Assembly (NCBI GenBank): GCA_012845835.1 | Contig: JABAKD010000018.1 | Span: 3,292,229 to 3,356,228 of the forward strand | Reading direction: 5' to 3' | DNA: 64,000 nt | From: Undaria pinnatifida | Taxonomy: Eukaryota; Sar; Phaeophyceae; Laminariales; Alariaceae | Shown here: positions 48,501-61,160 of the stretch, piece by piece | How positions within the stretch are numbered: position 1 is the first letter of the stretch | Layout: each line of letters begins with the position of its first letter | Notes under the pieces: model-generated | Database searches by the model: none | What the model was told of the DNA's origin: nothing | The model's input: the letters and a program-made list of their open reading frames with translations, nothing else | Translations under genes and position numbers: made by a program

Positions 48501-51500
48501 TGCGAAACATACCCTGACGACAAGCAAAATATGTAGATGGTCAAGATCCTGATATGTTGGAGGTGTGTAAATTTTGGTTTCACTGCGACAGGACGATAAC
48601 AATTGCGTCGATGTTTGAATGAGGTACAGACGCCACGACAACTGAAAACCAAATGCGTCCACCTCTGAATAAATGACGGGACGACTCCCCGCGCGGTAGT
48701 CCAAATTGGGGTGTTATACAATAATATCTTGCCATGGCCGGGTGAGGCCCAAAATGGCCGACTACAAAGCAAGAGGATGCACCGCACAATCGTATGCAAT
48801 GGCCGGACCAGTTTCATGTTTTACGTTGGCACGATTGTGATACAAAGGAACTTCATTCTTTGTTTCGTCCCTAAACATATGGTTCGAAATGGGTTACTAG
48901 CGCTCGTCAAAGTTTACGTACTGCGGGTGTACGTGTGTCAGTTTAATCTTCTCCCGTTGGGAGAACAGCAGCAAGGGTCTATCATGGCGAAACCCGGGGC
49001 AAGCATTTACATACACAATCGGTATCATACCGTACGTACTGGCAGATATATCATGTAGTACAGTAGTACCGGAAGTACGAAGGTAGTACATACCAGTATA
49101 GGAGTTTTGGGGAATCGACAAGAACAGGAGGCGGAGTGGAAGAAGGGCGTTGACGAAAAGAAACAATGTAAAATGTTTGACCAAGCTAAGCTATCGACGC
49201 GAGTCTGCCACATTGGTTCACGTACACGATAGCCGGTGTTTACTCGCAGACGAGCTGATGGAGCAAAGGAGGACCACACAATGAAGAATGTGGAGCAAGG
49301 GTGGATAAACGTGCCAGCGACAAGTTTCAACAAACAGGAGGAGGCGAACAAGGTAATATCAACCACAATTGAAGCCAAGTGACGCGAAGAAACGCGAAAG
49401 CACGCAACACCTCTTTTTACGCGTCAACTTGATGCGGCACACATTACCAAACCGGCAACAGCGGAACGCGAAGGGAAAAAAACATGCCGGTGACAGCAGT
49501 CCAAGAAGACGGCGCCAGAGCAAACCTAACCAACCAAGACAGACGCCAAGCAATGCAAAACCAGGGGCAAAACAAAAGCACTTTTGTTCAGGCCATCAAA
49601 CCAGGCACGGACTATTTTTTTTGCGAAAGGGGTGTACACCGCGCACACGATCAATGGAGGAGGCTCCGTCCCTAGTCCACCTTGCCCCTAGACTAGAGTA
49701 GCGCAACCCCAGTACCCGTTACATGATGTACCGGCTGGGCTATGTATGCCCTAAAACAGCTGGGCTTCACCCGAGCCCAGACTGGCGCAATAATGGAACA
49801 TCAGGTCAACATAAGGTATCTTTGAAATTAGGATACGGGATTGTTTTCGCAACTGCGGTGTTGCATATGTCTATGATACAGACGCGATGCTTCTCTCACC
49901 TTCGCGACTTCCGTCTCGTTGACGGCCACGTCGCTACCCACCGCCAGGTCGTACACGCACATCCTCATGTAAGGCACTAGTGACAACTCGAACTTCGAAC
50001 AACCGCAATCACTTCCGCCCGAAAGAACAAGCTGTTTAAATAACGTCGGCACTGGGAGCTGCTGACGACAATCGTGGTACTCGAGTACTCGTAGCGAGCA
50101 GAAGTATACGTAGTAGCGGCGAGGAGTAGCGAGAGAGATGCAGAGGATGTCGGCGGTAGACAGAGAGGTCTCGTCTCGAAGGGAAGGGAAATATCACGAT
50201 ACGGGGAGTGTTTTCGGACTGAGCTGTGTGGGGTGTTTACGACGATCTAGGCAGTCGGCATAATGCACGCGGCATGATCCCGCTGCGACGGGCTGCGAGC
50301 TCAGCGTAGTAGATATCGACGCTCGGCAAGACATGATCTCTGACATTTTGCCTTGTCTCTTCCAAGTCTCGACTTAAATCAATATTGCAAGTAACAAAAG
50401 ACTCATCGCATCAGGGTTGGTCAGAACTTGCGCCGGCGTAGGACAGTAGTTCCGCAGCAAATATACGTCTCTGGTCAGGAATGGGCGTGGAGGCACGCCG
50501 TGGCATTAACACACATCCTCTCGGAATTCAGCAATGAATGCTTTGGACCACGACCCAGCATCGTGGAGTCTTGACCCCTCGTGTGGAGGATTTCAAGGTA
50601 TATTTTGGTGAAAATGAGGTGGCACCTTTTAAGAGACAGGGTGAATGACATGACGGTCATGCGTCACGTCATCAATAATTCACCCGGGTGGTGCTGGGAT
50701 ATCATATGAACACAGCAATGTTTCATGTCCCCGGAAATCGTTTACCCCAGAGCGCTATTCAAGTGAAGAGAGCGGGCGCCGCACCAGCGTCAGCTGATAG
50801 ATAGGCATATGAAGGACCTCAACAGCAGCATTCCTCTCTACTACAGCGTCCTCTCTGTTATGACACAAGCATACCGGTAGATATTCGGTCTGGTCTTATT
50901 CATCGCGGCAAGCACGTCAACGCCGTTTTTTACTTTAAGGTACGCTTTGCAATGACGTGGCGGTCAGTCAAGAGGCTATAGCAGTATTTTTCCATGACAC
51001 GTATCTCACGATCCCTGTGCTGCACAACTACCCAAACCTCCACACCGAACTGTACGAAGTAGCGCTCATCGCATCATTACTCTGGTTCACCTAACATAGC
51101 TACTTGATGCTGTGTCGACGTTTGTTCGATCGTGGTTCGTGTCTTCTGATGGTGTGGTGTGAAGCTATGGGTTGCGGCCACCCGTTCCCCCAGTTTAGGT
51201 TGTGCCAGGTTCACGGTAGCACCATTAAGTTACCTTCACCACGGCCGCGGGTGGCGCTTAACGTCTTCAAAATCACACGCCCAGTTCCCCCCAAAAATGC
51301 AATATCAACACCTCCGGGGGTACGTTTCTTGACGTCAACGCGATACTCGTGCATGTTTGGTTGAACTTGCCGCGCATCGGTCCCCAGTGTGTTGGAACAT
51401 ACGTTGGAGCGTGGACATCTGCAATGAGGATTATTTTCGTGGGAATAGAAATGCTCTGTTTCGTTGGAAGATCGTGCGGAAGCTGGGCAGACCGTCCAAC

Positions 51501-51744
51501 ACGCTTGGTTAATCCGCGTTGTGGCCACAATAATATAAAAGAAAAAACTCCTGGCACTTAACATCATGATCCTTTCCTTGTTCCAGGTCGACTGTTTGAA
51601 GCCGTGTTTCCGGTTGCAGCCCGTATTTCGGGTTTCACTAGAGGGCATTAGTCCCCTGGAAATATAATTATATAGTCTATCCATTCCCTCGATCTCCATA
51701 GTTTTGCCTTGTCCACTGCAGCGGTCTCTATCGCCTATCCATGG
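45524..51744. other. Unit 3, 6.2 kb with no convincing gene
   Basis: Equivalent of 4555-10715 of unit 1. Divergence rises sharply after about 45610. Short frames on both strands are not better preserved than the DNA. It contains the possible exon at 49858-50132 listed separately. No RNA gene was recognised. Confidence 0.4.
49858..50132 (-). CDS. Possible internal exon, unit 3
   Basis: Equivalent segment in unit 3. The frame stays open although unit 3 has diverged. The pyrimidine tract before the AG is longer here (TTTCCCTTCCCTTCGAG), and the GTGAGAG donor-like site is unchanged. The stop used in units 1 and 2 is lost, so the frame runs on to 49828. Preservation of both signal motifs and the frame is the best support for an exon. 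The protein changes are not conservative enough to prove it. Confidence 0.25.
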
Positions 51745-51748
51745 GAGG

Positions 51749-52092
51749 TGTTATAAGGCTTAGCTTGGGTGAGCTATTGGTTAACCAGTTGCAAGTGTTC
51801 AAACGGACTAATACCCCACTAAAACTTTAACAAATGGCGTCGTCGACAGACCATGGGTTTTTGGGTCGTGGGTTCGATCCCCACCATCCACAATAATAAA
51901 CTTTTCAGATTTTCCCCATGTCGAACTTGAAAAATACTCTCCCTGGTATCCCCAGGGAATGTAATTGCTTGAATATTGACAGAGGCCCGCCGTTTCAGGG
52001 GGAGAGAGTGTTATAAGGCTTAGCTTGGGTAAGCTATTGGTTAACCAGTTGCAAGTGGTCAAACGGACTAATACCCCGCTAATACCTTAACA
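51749..52092 (+). mobile_element. TRIM-like miniature retroelement with tRNA-like core, 344 bp, unit 3 only
   Basis: Units 1 and 2 have an intact GGGAGGCATAT. In unit 3 GAGG (51745-51748) is repeated after the insertion (52093-52096), a 4-bp target duplication. Two 84-bp direct terminal repeats (51749-51832 and 52009-52092) start TGTTATAAGG and end TTAACA, and differ at five positions. TGGCGTCGTCGAC begins two bases after the left repeat, as a primer-binding site would. A purine tract AGGGGGAGAGAG (51997-52008) abuts the right repeat, as a polypurine tract would. The 176-bp interior has no gag or pol. It carries a tRNA-like stretch with a perfect B-box. This is the architecture of a terminal-repeat retrotransposon in miniature. 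Confidence 0.75.
51835..51894 (+). other. tRNA-like segment (A/B-box) in the TRIM-like element
   Basis: From TGGCGTCGTCGACAGACCA the order of bases resembles the D-arm of a tRNA (12 of 19 positions match a eukaryotic tRNA-Lys as I remember it). After a shortened anticodon region comes GGGTC, then GTGGG-TTCGATC-CCCAC, a perfect T-arm of 5-bp stem and 7-base loop that contains the B-box GGTTCGATCC. It is too short for a functional tRNA and has no paired acceptor stem. It could act as an internal Pol III promoter, or be a relic of a SINE or of a tRNA captured at priming. Confidence 0.55.
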
Positions 52093-52096
52093 GAGG

Positions 52097-55000
52097 CATA
52101 TGACTATACTTCGCACCGTAGTATTACCGCATTATTAATGCAAACGTTTTGATTGGACATCCATTGCCGTTATCGTTGACTGCAAATACCTCTGACTTCA
52201 GACGTTCGAATTCCAATGTGTGGCGAATCGATACGCTGTACATTCAATTATCCGTGCTTGAGTTGTTCGTGAGGTCCGATCGGTACAAGCATGTTTTCTT
52301 GCCGTACAAGGCTTAACGCTACTCGACTCCAATTAACAGCTCCGGCGAAAACAAATGTGCTTTGCCACAGATGCGTCACTACTCGTTCGGGTACCGACAT
52401 GAATGTTAGCCTTCTATCATAGAACATTATCGATCAACGCACGGGCAGGCCTATCACCCGCGCTTAACTAATCCATGCCATGCGAACAGTGCTCGTACTT
52501 ACCGTTTTCCCGCACGACTCTATTCCATACAGCACATTGTCTACGTTGTATCCACACTTGTCCAAGCATACAAATTCCATTCTTATCCACTCCTCTTTCC
52601 ACTCGCTTTGCAGGTTGGGGGGTCAACATATGGCTGATCGGGGCCTGAAGATGTATTCATCATATATGCTCAACATCCAACTGCCATGCGAACAGGACCT
52701 GTCCCCACCGCCGTTCCCTGTATACCATTGCTGATACGATGCATCTCCCCGTGTCTACCAATTATCGCGTTTCTGTTTTCGTTTAAATCATACTCTACTG
52801 CTAGGTGGTTACCCATTGTATCCACATCACTCAGTCGTACTGACGACTAAAAAACCTGAAAGCATTAAAGTAAATGTATTTTCCTTTACTGCGATGTTTG
52901 ACAGAATACGGTCGTGAACAACGACTACCGAACTAAAGTAAAATAATAGGGGGGGTCGACATTCACTTCGAGTACCGCCGGACGATAGAGGACGGTATCT
53001 TTCCCACTGCACGCTGCGTGCTATCTTGCCCACCATACCCTAAGTGGCCCACCTCCCTTGGTATTGCCCACGGCACCCTGTGCGCGGGTAAGGGTTTGGG
53101 AAAGAGGGAGTTAAGCACAAAGGTGGCACCATAAGTCCCCCTCATGGTTACGGAAACCAACTCACAGGAACGAAATCAGAGCACCCCTCGTACCTCCAAT
53201 CATGATGACACCAGGGAGAGGTGTATACATCACAAACAGAATCCATCAGAACACTGTTATCTCACCACGGATTGGCATCGGAGAGCCTTTTGCATACTAA
53301 ACGATAGAATCATTGCACACTAGACTATATACGCGACGCGCATGCAGAAGAGCGCGGCTTATACACGATAACTTGTGCGCGATTGCCGGTTTTAGAGAAG
53401 CATGAGGATGGACTTAAGAACACCGCTCAAAGGCATATGTCGGATGTGTGTGGTTTGCACTCCCCAGTATAGCACGAGACATCATCCGCAGAGAACTGAG
53501 TGCAAAAAATCGAACGCCGTTTTTCGCGGGTATGTTTGGAGGTCGTTGTCCGTTAATATGGCGTTAGTGAAGAACGCGCCCTCCTCAAAATACGAAAGCC
53601 AGTCTGGGTTGTTGTTTTTGTTCCATACTGGCTGTCCTGTGGTGTACGGAAGGGACGTTCGTCTTGCGCACCCCGTTGTGACAGACGAGTGCGTTCAGCA
53701 CCACCTGAAGATAGAAAGTAAGACGGCATTTGGCACACGATATGACGGCTGTAGAGCCACTACACCAAACGATAGCGGCACAGCCCGCCTTCCATAAAGG
53801 TCAAACATGGCAGAGAGCGCCTCGAACACCAAATGATTGGGGGGTGGTTGGTCAAGACAAATGCAAGGATGGACTCGGGATGTCGCTGAACGAACACATA
53901 TATCAACTAAACACGTTTTTCATAGGCACCACGTCTGGAGCATTGGGAGTCTTGAATACCATACAATCGTGGCATATATTCTTTGCGCGCAACATCATCG
54001 GATATGTACGCCTGTTTCTGTAGTTGTATTGAAGCTAAGTACCTAGTATGGGTGAACGCGTACTGACGTTTGCGTGAAAGGATAACGGGAGAATATGAAC
54101 GCGCTGGCAATACAACGCATATTCACAGCCACACACAGGCTGCGCCAAAGTAGGTAAAACAATGTAGAGAGCCAGAATGGTGAGAAGGTTGGCCAATGGA
54201 AGGAAACAATGAGCGAAGGTAGGAATACGAAAAAAAAAGTTGTGTGCTTTGTTACGAGGACCGATTGAGTAGACGTTTCGATTCTGTGGTCGACGAGTTG
54301 ATATTGATTGCAGCAGAATGACAATGGTTAGTGTATCACGTCAGTGGCAATACAACGTGGGTACAGGGCAGGGAGGTGCTGGCAGACGGATTCAATACGC
54401 GAACTCAACGTGCGCCAATACTAGTGTGGGTCAGCAGCTGCTAACTCAGGTATTCGCGACTTAACGACCGCCTTTCTTTAGGGACTCCGACCGTAGTAAC
54501 GTGATTCCGTGTACCAAAGACATTATCAATGTATTTCATAATGATGCAATGTTTGGGCTGGTGACCCAACGCCGCGGCAGGGGGATTACGTTTTGAGCCC
54601 CCTTCTTAAGTGTCTCGGTGCCACTCGCACACATTGCCCTCCTGTTCCTGTGCGGTGGAGAGCATTCGTGCTGTTATTTTTCGCGATACGAATCAACAAC
54701 GAAATATTGCTACGTCACGCAAAATACATGGTCTAGTTAACCCTTTCATGTTCGGTACAGTGTCACTCGTGCGAGTGACGCAACATCGGCAGTGAAGAAG
54801 GGGGTACTTCCTCCTACCGCAGCTATCTCCAGATGCATGGCGAACGATATCACGGACGGGGGTTGTCGCCGTTGGGAGTCGTGGTGTTCACGTCCAAACG
54901 TCGTGAGGTGCATGATCTTACCGTTTCGAGTGCACTATTGATGTATGGAGTAAAAACCTATTGGTTGTTCATCTTTCCAAATGAGTCGTCATTATCGTTT

Positions 55001-58000
55001 GCTGGGTAGCGGCGGGGAGATGTTAACCCCCGTGGCTAGATACACCCATCCCAGCTTACAGCAATGTCCTATGAATCTCGCCCGTTCATATACCACTTGC
55101 CTTTATGTCACTAGGATGATACCAGTCGGTTTCCTAACTATCGCCTCCTGCAGTCATCTCAAGTGACCAAGCCTCGGAATGGTACCGTACCATTGGAGTC
55201 TTAGAACCTTGCTAAAAGGTAACATAAAACAATACGAATTATGCATAATCATATCTTAATGCGCGAAATACCGGCTACATGAACCGTCCCCTCTCCCCCC
55301 CGCCCACCCTTACCCCATCATTCAAAAGAGATGGTAGGGGCGATCGGGAGGAGGACATAAAGACCTGACTCGGCTTGCCAATCCAGGGACTACCTCATGC
55401 CTATCCATGTTATCAGCAAGGGCCCCAACCGGCTTGCACTCCTGGCTAGCTTCTACACGACGAGCTGCACCCGAGACTAGTCCTGGCGTGCTCACTCACC
55501 TTTTCACACAATACCCTACGACCCCGATTCTCGACTTTGTCTGTTACTTTGTAATCTTACGTTTGTGGACAAAGCACTACTTTATTATTTCTGTTTTGAA
55601 TTGCGTTGTAATTGTTATTGTCTAGGGTGTGAAAGAGACGTCTTCCTTTAATTTCATACACCCATCGCTGCCTCCTGCGTCCTCCTTTTTATCTGGCCCA
55701 CAAATATACAGATTTTCCCTCTCCCCAAAATTATACCGGCCAGCATCCTAACTTTTGCCGCCTACTGTCGTCTCGGGTGACCAAGCCTTCGCATGGTACC
55801 GTATTATTTGACGCCTCCAGCTCCGTGGTAGTCTGAGGCTACCGTTGTCGTACATTACTGATCATTTTCTACCTGGGCTGTACGTTCCCCCAGTTGTCAA
55901 TCCGCCCCTAGGCTTGCCCCATCTACCTTACGCGACACCCTTATCGAACCTTTTGCGATACTCTTGTGCATGCACGCTTTGTACGCGATGAATCGCCAAC
56001 GCCCTTCTTTATTAATCATTCGATTCGAAATGCCTCCTCCGGCCGGTGAACGTGGTCGCTCCCATGATGTGCAAAAAGAGCAGGGTGAACGTATCGCGAT
56101 TACGAACTGACTTTGCCACTAAACTCCAACTTTTTGCTATGAGCACAATCGTACGACACCGCTCTTCAAGAATTTCTACAACATACGGGCAGAGGGGGGA
56201 GTGGTTGGCAAAACCATAGAAGCATGACACCAACTGTACCATGCAGGCGACAGTACCACCGTCGTCCTTAATGGACTACCTCGCACCGCGAACCTCGTTT
56301 GGTGTCTCTACTCGGTCGTCTACAACCTGCGTCCGGCCGTCATTGTATCCCTCAGAATTATCGTGTATAGTATCGGTCTATGGACACGGGATGTACACCA
56401 ACTGTGTTCTGGTGGCGTGAAACAGACGCGGCCCCACTTTGTATGACTTGCATGCACGGGTTGCGCCACCTCCGAGTTGCCGGCAAACGTCTCGTCCGAC
56501 GTTGCCGTCACACGATAACTGAAAAACAAAACCCAGCCACAACACATTCACTTCCAGATCCCATGGTGGGAAGAGATGTCCCCCCACCCATGGAAAGCAT
56601 GCCGAGCAAGACCGGCAGGCGAGCGCGGCGGGGAGTTCCCACCGTCACGTGTTAGGTGGGATCGTAGATACGCACGACCACACGCCCACACGTGCACACA
56701 AACACTCCTTTCCCCCAACAAATGCTACCATAGGGGTGTCCTCGTTTCACTCAAACCTACTCCTGACGTGAGAAACTCAACAACTGACCCAACCACAAAC
56801 ACAAACACATATCACAGAATGAAGTTTTAACCTGATGAACAATGCCTTTAGCTAGGTATGCCGCGGGTTGGGTTGTAAAGTAAGAACGTGATAAGACGAT
56901 AATGGGTTAAGGAGCGTCGTCATTCAACCAAACCAGCCCCAAATGCAAGATTGCTACCTCCATCAATGCCTAGGCCTTGCGGCTATTAAAATCGCGCAAC
57001 TTCAACTCTCTCGGTAACCCATCCACCTACGAAATTTACTACAAGATAGCCAAGACCTGGCTCTGAGGTACCCCTAGTCGAGCGCCCAACTGAAGTTGTT
57101 GTCCGCGCCGCTCCATCTCTCCTCGGCCGCTGCTCGAACAGCACCTTTAGGTTGCAGGTCGGCTTGTTGTTGCAGTCTGAACCGGCAGCGACCTATTGTT
57201 TGCCCTGCAGATCAGTCAACAACGCCCCGTCTTGCGAATAGGTCGGTTGGTCGCGTTCCTCGCCTTTTAACGAAACCACCACCGTTTTGTAAGCGCAGTT
57301 GCCGCATCCTTTATCCGTTCAATCGTTCGAGCTGCCCCACACCCGGACGTCGTCCTCGGGCTCCATCTGGCTGCGCTTTCCTTCAACTGACTGTTGTTGC
57401 TGACATCTCTTCGCACGAATGGATGCGTGTCCGAGGGAATCAGGCGAGCCAAGGCGGGGCCCGCGGGGGGGGGGGGCGAGTACCCCGTTCCGAGGGTGAT
57501 GAAGGGGGGCCCTGTTTCCCCACACGCTCCCTTAGCGTTGATGGTGACGTGTTCTTCACACGAGCGACCAATGCGAAACATGGGGAAGATTTGAACAAAT
57601 AGTAAAATAACTGGTAAAGCGGCGTAGTAGTATCATGCTCCCACTCGTACAACGAAGACGTGTGCTATTGTGATGGCTACCCCCAGACTGGTGCCGCCCT
57701 GTCCTTAAAGTGCTTATCAGAGGGGTCGAACAAGACCGATACACTGCGTGTCCCGACAAGATTATATCTCGCCGCACAACACTGATTCGGGAAACATTTT
57801 GTGCATCAGGAACGTTTATCACGAGGCACTAGGTACGATAAGCTTTGCTTCACAATTTCCCGTATCAGCAAGCCTCTTCGCTTGCGTTGCCTTCCTCTGT
57901 ACTTGGATCTACACGAGGGCACTGTCTCTTTCAGGTCAATGTAGACGAGCGCACCCACGTAACTCGTGTCACTCGCCACATTTAAGATGGCAGGGGCTTG

Positions 58001-59745
58001 AACAGCCCAATCGCTCCAAACTTGAGAGAAAACAGGCGATGTCTTTAGGGTGTAGCCTTCGCTAAGCCTGAACACTGGCCTATCTCTGCGTCGATGACGA
58101 ACAGCGCAACTGCGCACTTTCAATTGTGAACGAGGTAACACTTTCCAGCCACTGCGGTGCGCTCGAGATCCGTCGTTCATGTGGAAACAAAAGGATATTT
58201 CGTCCTGCGTTTTCTCTCGTACGATTTCCGTCATCACACCCAATAATATACTTGTTCGTGGGAGCAGTATTTAAGATAATTAAGGGATACTCGACCATCG
58301 AGGACTCGCGCCCCTGCGACTTCGCGGCAAGGTATATCTGCATTGGCCTTACAACCACCAACGTTGTTTACAGCTGGTGGCACGATTCAACCAGCACACA
58401 GCAGGAAAGAGGATGTACGTTGTACTTGCGTCTGTCTGTCGTGTTTCATTTTCGTGCTTCTGTCGTTGAGCAAAGCTACCCCCATTTTCAATACCGGGTT
58501 GTCGCCACTCGCACGACAATAACTGGGGAGACGTTTTGGCGCAACGTTACTCACCATTCCTACTCGCGAATTCATATAGCAAAATTTGAACGGCACGAAC
58601 CATCTAGCTCGTAAAGGAACTGAGGGATCGCTCACGCGTCTGACCCCGAGCCACTGTCAATAAAAAAGCACCACACGTGACCCCCTTCTCTAGCCTTGGT
58701 CCGATACACATGCTCCCAACAGGATGGGCCCAAAGCAACGAAATAGAAATATGCACGTGTGTCTCCTTCTCGTTTGTTTCTTCTCCAAGAGGGAAAGTCG
58801 AGGCAGAACAAGGTCACTCCGCTCCTGACCGGCTCCGTTTGCTGTCACTTCGATGTGACGGCTGCCCCGGTTGCGATTAATACGCGATGGTTGGTCGCTG
58901 GCGGTACGATACAGCCGTCGCGTGGCCGGAAACGTAATGGTACCTACTGTATTCGTATCATAGATCAGACGACACCAGGATGTTTAGACTAAATATTTAC
59001 ACTATCTGCCTCGACGATCACATATGTACTACAGCAGTGAAATGTTTGTTTGATCGACTGGCGTCCAAACAATACGGCAGAGTGGCTCCACCCTCGAGTG
59101 TTTACGCCAGTCGTGACTCCACCGTGGCGGCCTCGGATGTTACTCCACAAGGGGCGATTTTCGCTGGGTACCCCGGCCGCGTCCCTCTCCACGTCAACGT
59201 AAGACCGATGATGACGGTGCGTTTATATATCGAGCAGTCTGTCCAAAGGAATACATATAATCAGCTACGTGGCATGGTGGATACGAGGCCGGCGCGACAA
59301 TGCCGTGCCTTTCACACTCGTACCGCCTTCTCTTGAAATTGCTAATTGTATCGCGAGCTATCCTGTCCAAATTGTGGGCATATGGAGGGAACCACGCGCG
59401 CAATCTATTCGGCGTGAATGGCTTGTGTCTCGGGGGAAGCAGATCACTTACCACAATAAATACTGATTGCGGGATTAAATATGTAGCATCATGAGCCATC
59501 ACGCTAGCTCCTTCTCGCATTGGGCTCCAGTCGCTTCGCACGGGTTATGGACGATGCGTGGTCATGCAATGCACCCACCCACCCACCCACCGCAGGTGCT
59601 TGGCTCCTCTCAGTCACAAGCAGAGCGAAAACTCACACATATAAATATTGTCATGAAATTAAACCAAGGGGGAAGGCAGCTAAATCTTGAACGGCAAGGG
59701 CATCGACGTCACAGCATGAGCCTGGGCCACCCCACCCAGGAAATT
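52097..59745. other. Unit 3, remaining body
   Basis: Equivalent of 10736-20615 of unit 1 without the Helitron. It includes the internal duplication (about 55010-55830), relic copy B and a single copy of the 389-bp segment. A short (CCCA)n tract at 59573-59592 is expanded relative to units 1 and 2. Frames such as 57096-57602 (plus, 168 codons) do not persist in the other units. No RNA genes were seen. Confidence 0.4.
55332..55500 (-). pseudogene. Coding-like relic, copy B, unit 3 (frame broken)
   Basis: The DNA matches copy B of units 1 and 2. About 11 bases are missing near 55352 (GAGGAGGACATAAAG, where unit 1 has a longer stretch), which destroys the frame. This shows the segment tolerates frameshifts. 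Confidence 0.35.
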
Positions 59746-59755
59746 GGATGTGCCA

Positions 59756-60590
59756 TGCTTACCTGCATCAGCGACCCTATAGTCTATGCAATGTAGGTTC
59801 TGTTAATCGACCTGTGAGGGCGACTCCACGCTCACGTGCTCGCCGCGACTCTATAGCGGTGACCCCCTCTAGCTGCGTGGCATAACCATTGCGCACCAGT
59901 GAATTCTCGCACGACAATAAGTCGTAGACAACATTGCAGCAGGCAGCTAGGTCACGGACGTATGTCAGCGTATGTCCCTACCTGCATCGTTGATCATACA
60001 GTGTAATGCACTGTAGGTTCTGTCTGTCACTTGAATATGGGGACGACTCCACCCTCACTTCCTCGCTGCGACTCCAGAGCGGCGACCCTCGCCGGCGGCG
60101 TGGTATTCCATTTTGCGCCCGGCATTCAACGTACGACTACGAGTTGTAGACAATCTTTCAACAGGTATCTCGGTAGTCGAGGTAGATACAGAGTTGATCC
60201 CTACCTGCATCAACGATCATATAGTGTGATGCAAATTAGGTTCTGTCATGTGACCTGTGAGGGCGATTCCACCGTCACGCGCTCGCTGCGACTCCACTGC
60301 AGCCATTCTCCCTGGCAGCGTAATATAGCCATTGCGCGCCGGTCATTGCTCGTACGACTAAGTTCGCTGTTCGTGTCCTAGCTGTATGAATTATGTATGT
60401 AGAAACACAGAAAATACCTTTCTGTATTCGTGATTCAATTATGTCTAGGTTCCGTCATGTGAAGCACGACTACACACTCACGCAATGGCCGGGACTCCAC
60501 AGCGGCGAATATGGCTGGCGGAATGAAGCTGCCATCCCGCGCCCGGCACTATCCGTACGACATACATTCGCACTAAATATTCCAATTAAA
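59756..60590. repeat. Four-copy 220-bp tandem repeat, end of unit 3
   Basis: The same array before the unit 3/4 boundary. Landmarks lie at 59795, 60015, 60238 and 60447, spaced 220, 223 and 209 bp. The GTGAGGG...CCCTCAC hairpin is partly degraded in several copies here (for example CCGTCAC in copy 3). Confidence 0.8.
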
Positions 60591-61160
60591 TAAGGCAGAA
60601 TAATAGACAACGAAATTACAGCAGATATATGTCGCTAACGAGGTCGGCGCGCAGTAACTATAGGGACCCAATGTTCGCAAGAGTATCAATTGGAGTCAAG
60701 AGGATAGCAGTAGCATATTCTGCAGATACAGCTCGCTGGTAGCATGATGCAGTAATTGCGCGGCAGAAAGGAATCCCAGGAAATGGAAAGCGTAAATACT
60801 AGACTAACCTGCTGTGGATTTCGAATACTAACGAGGCCAGCTCGCAGAATGCATCATGCAGCATTGAATAAACCATTCTGGCCACACCAACAAATTCGAA
60901 TCAAGAGCGCATTTGTCGCCACAACCAGCCATCAAACCATGTTCTTTGGGAGGAAGCCCACCAAAGCAATCAGTCTGACGGTACATTTAAGATAACGAGC
61001 ACATCTGTGATGTTATCCGTGACAACAGCGTTTGTCTTAAATAGCACACACGTGTACCCCCCTTGATTGAACTCACAGCAGTTTTCAGCTCGCGTTCGTT
61101 GCTGTTAATATCATCATCAACGAACTCAACCAAGCAGCGACAGGCTCCAACCATCGATTA

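Larger units (their letters stand above)
41158..60643. repeat. Macrosatellite unit 3 (19,486 bp)
   Basis: Third unit, same orientation and overall the more diverged of the three complete units. Only about 43440-45610, around the 484-codon ORF, stays almost identical to units 1 and 2. It carries a private 344-bp TRIM-like element at 51749-52092. It also lacks 188 bp present in the other units, the equivalent of 22195-22382, joined at about 41825/41826. Confidence 0.95.

Noticed and set aside
51808-52062. 84-codon minus-strand frame containing GGDRTHDPKTHGLS
   Set aside because: It is the antisense reading of the tRNA-like segment and terminal repeats in the TRIM-like element, a well-known type of spurious protein.
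56835-56850. CTGATGA that could be a hammerhead ribozyme core in unit 3
   Set aside because: Units 1 and 2 read CTGAAGA, and no GAAA core or flanking stems fit.
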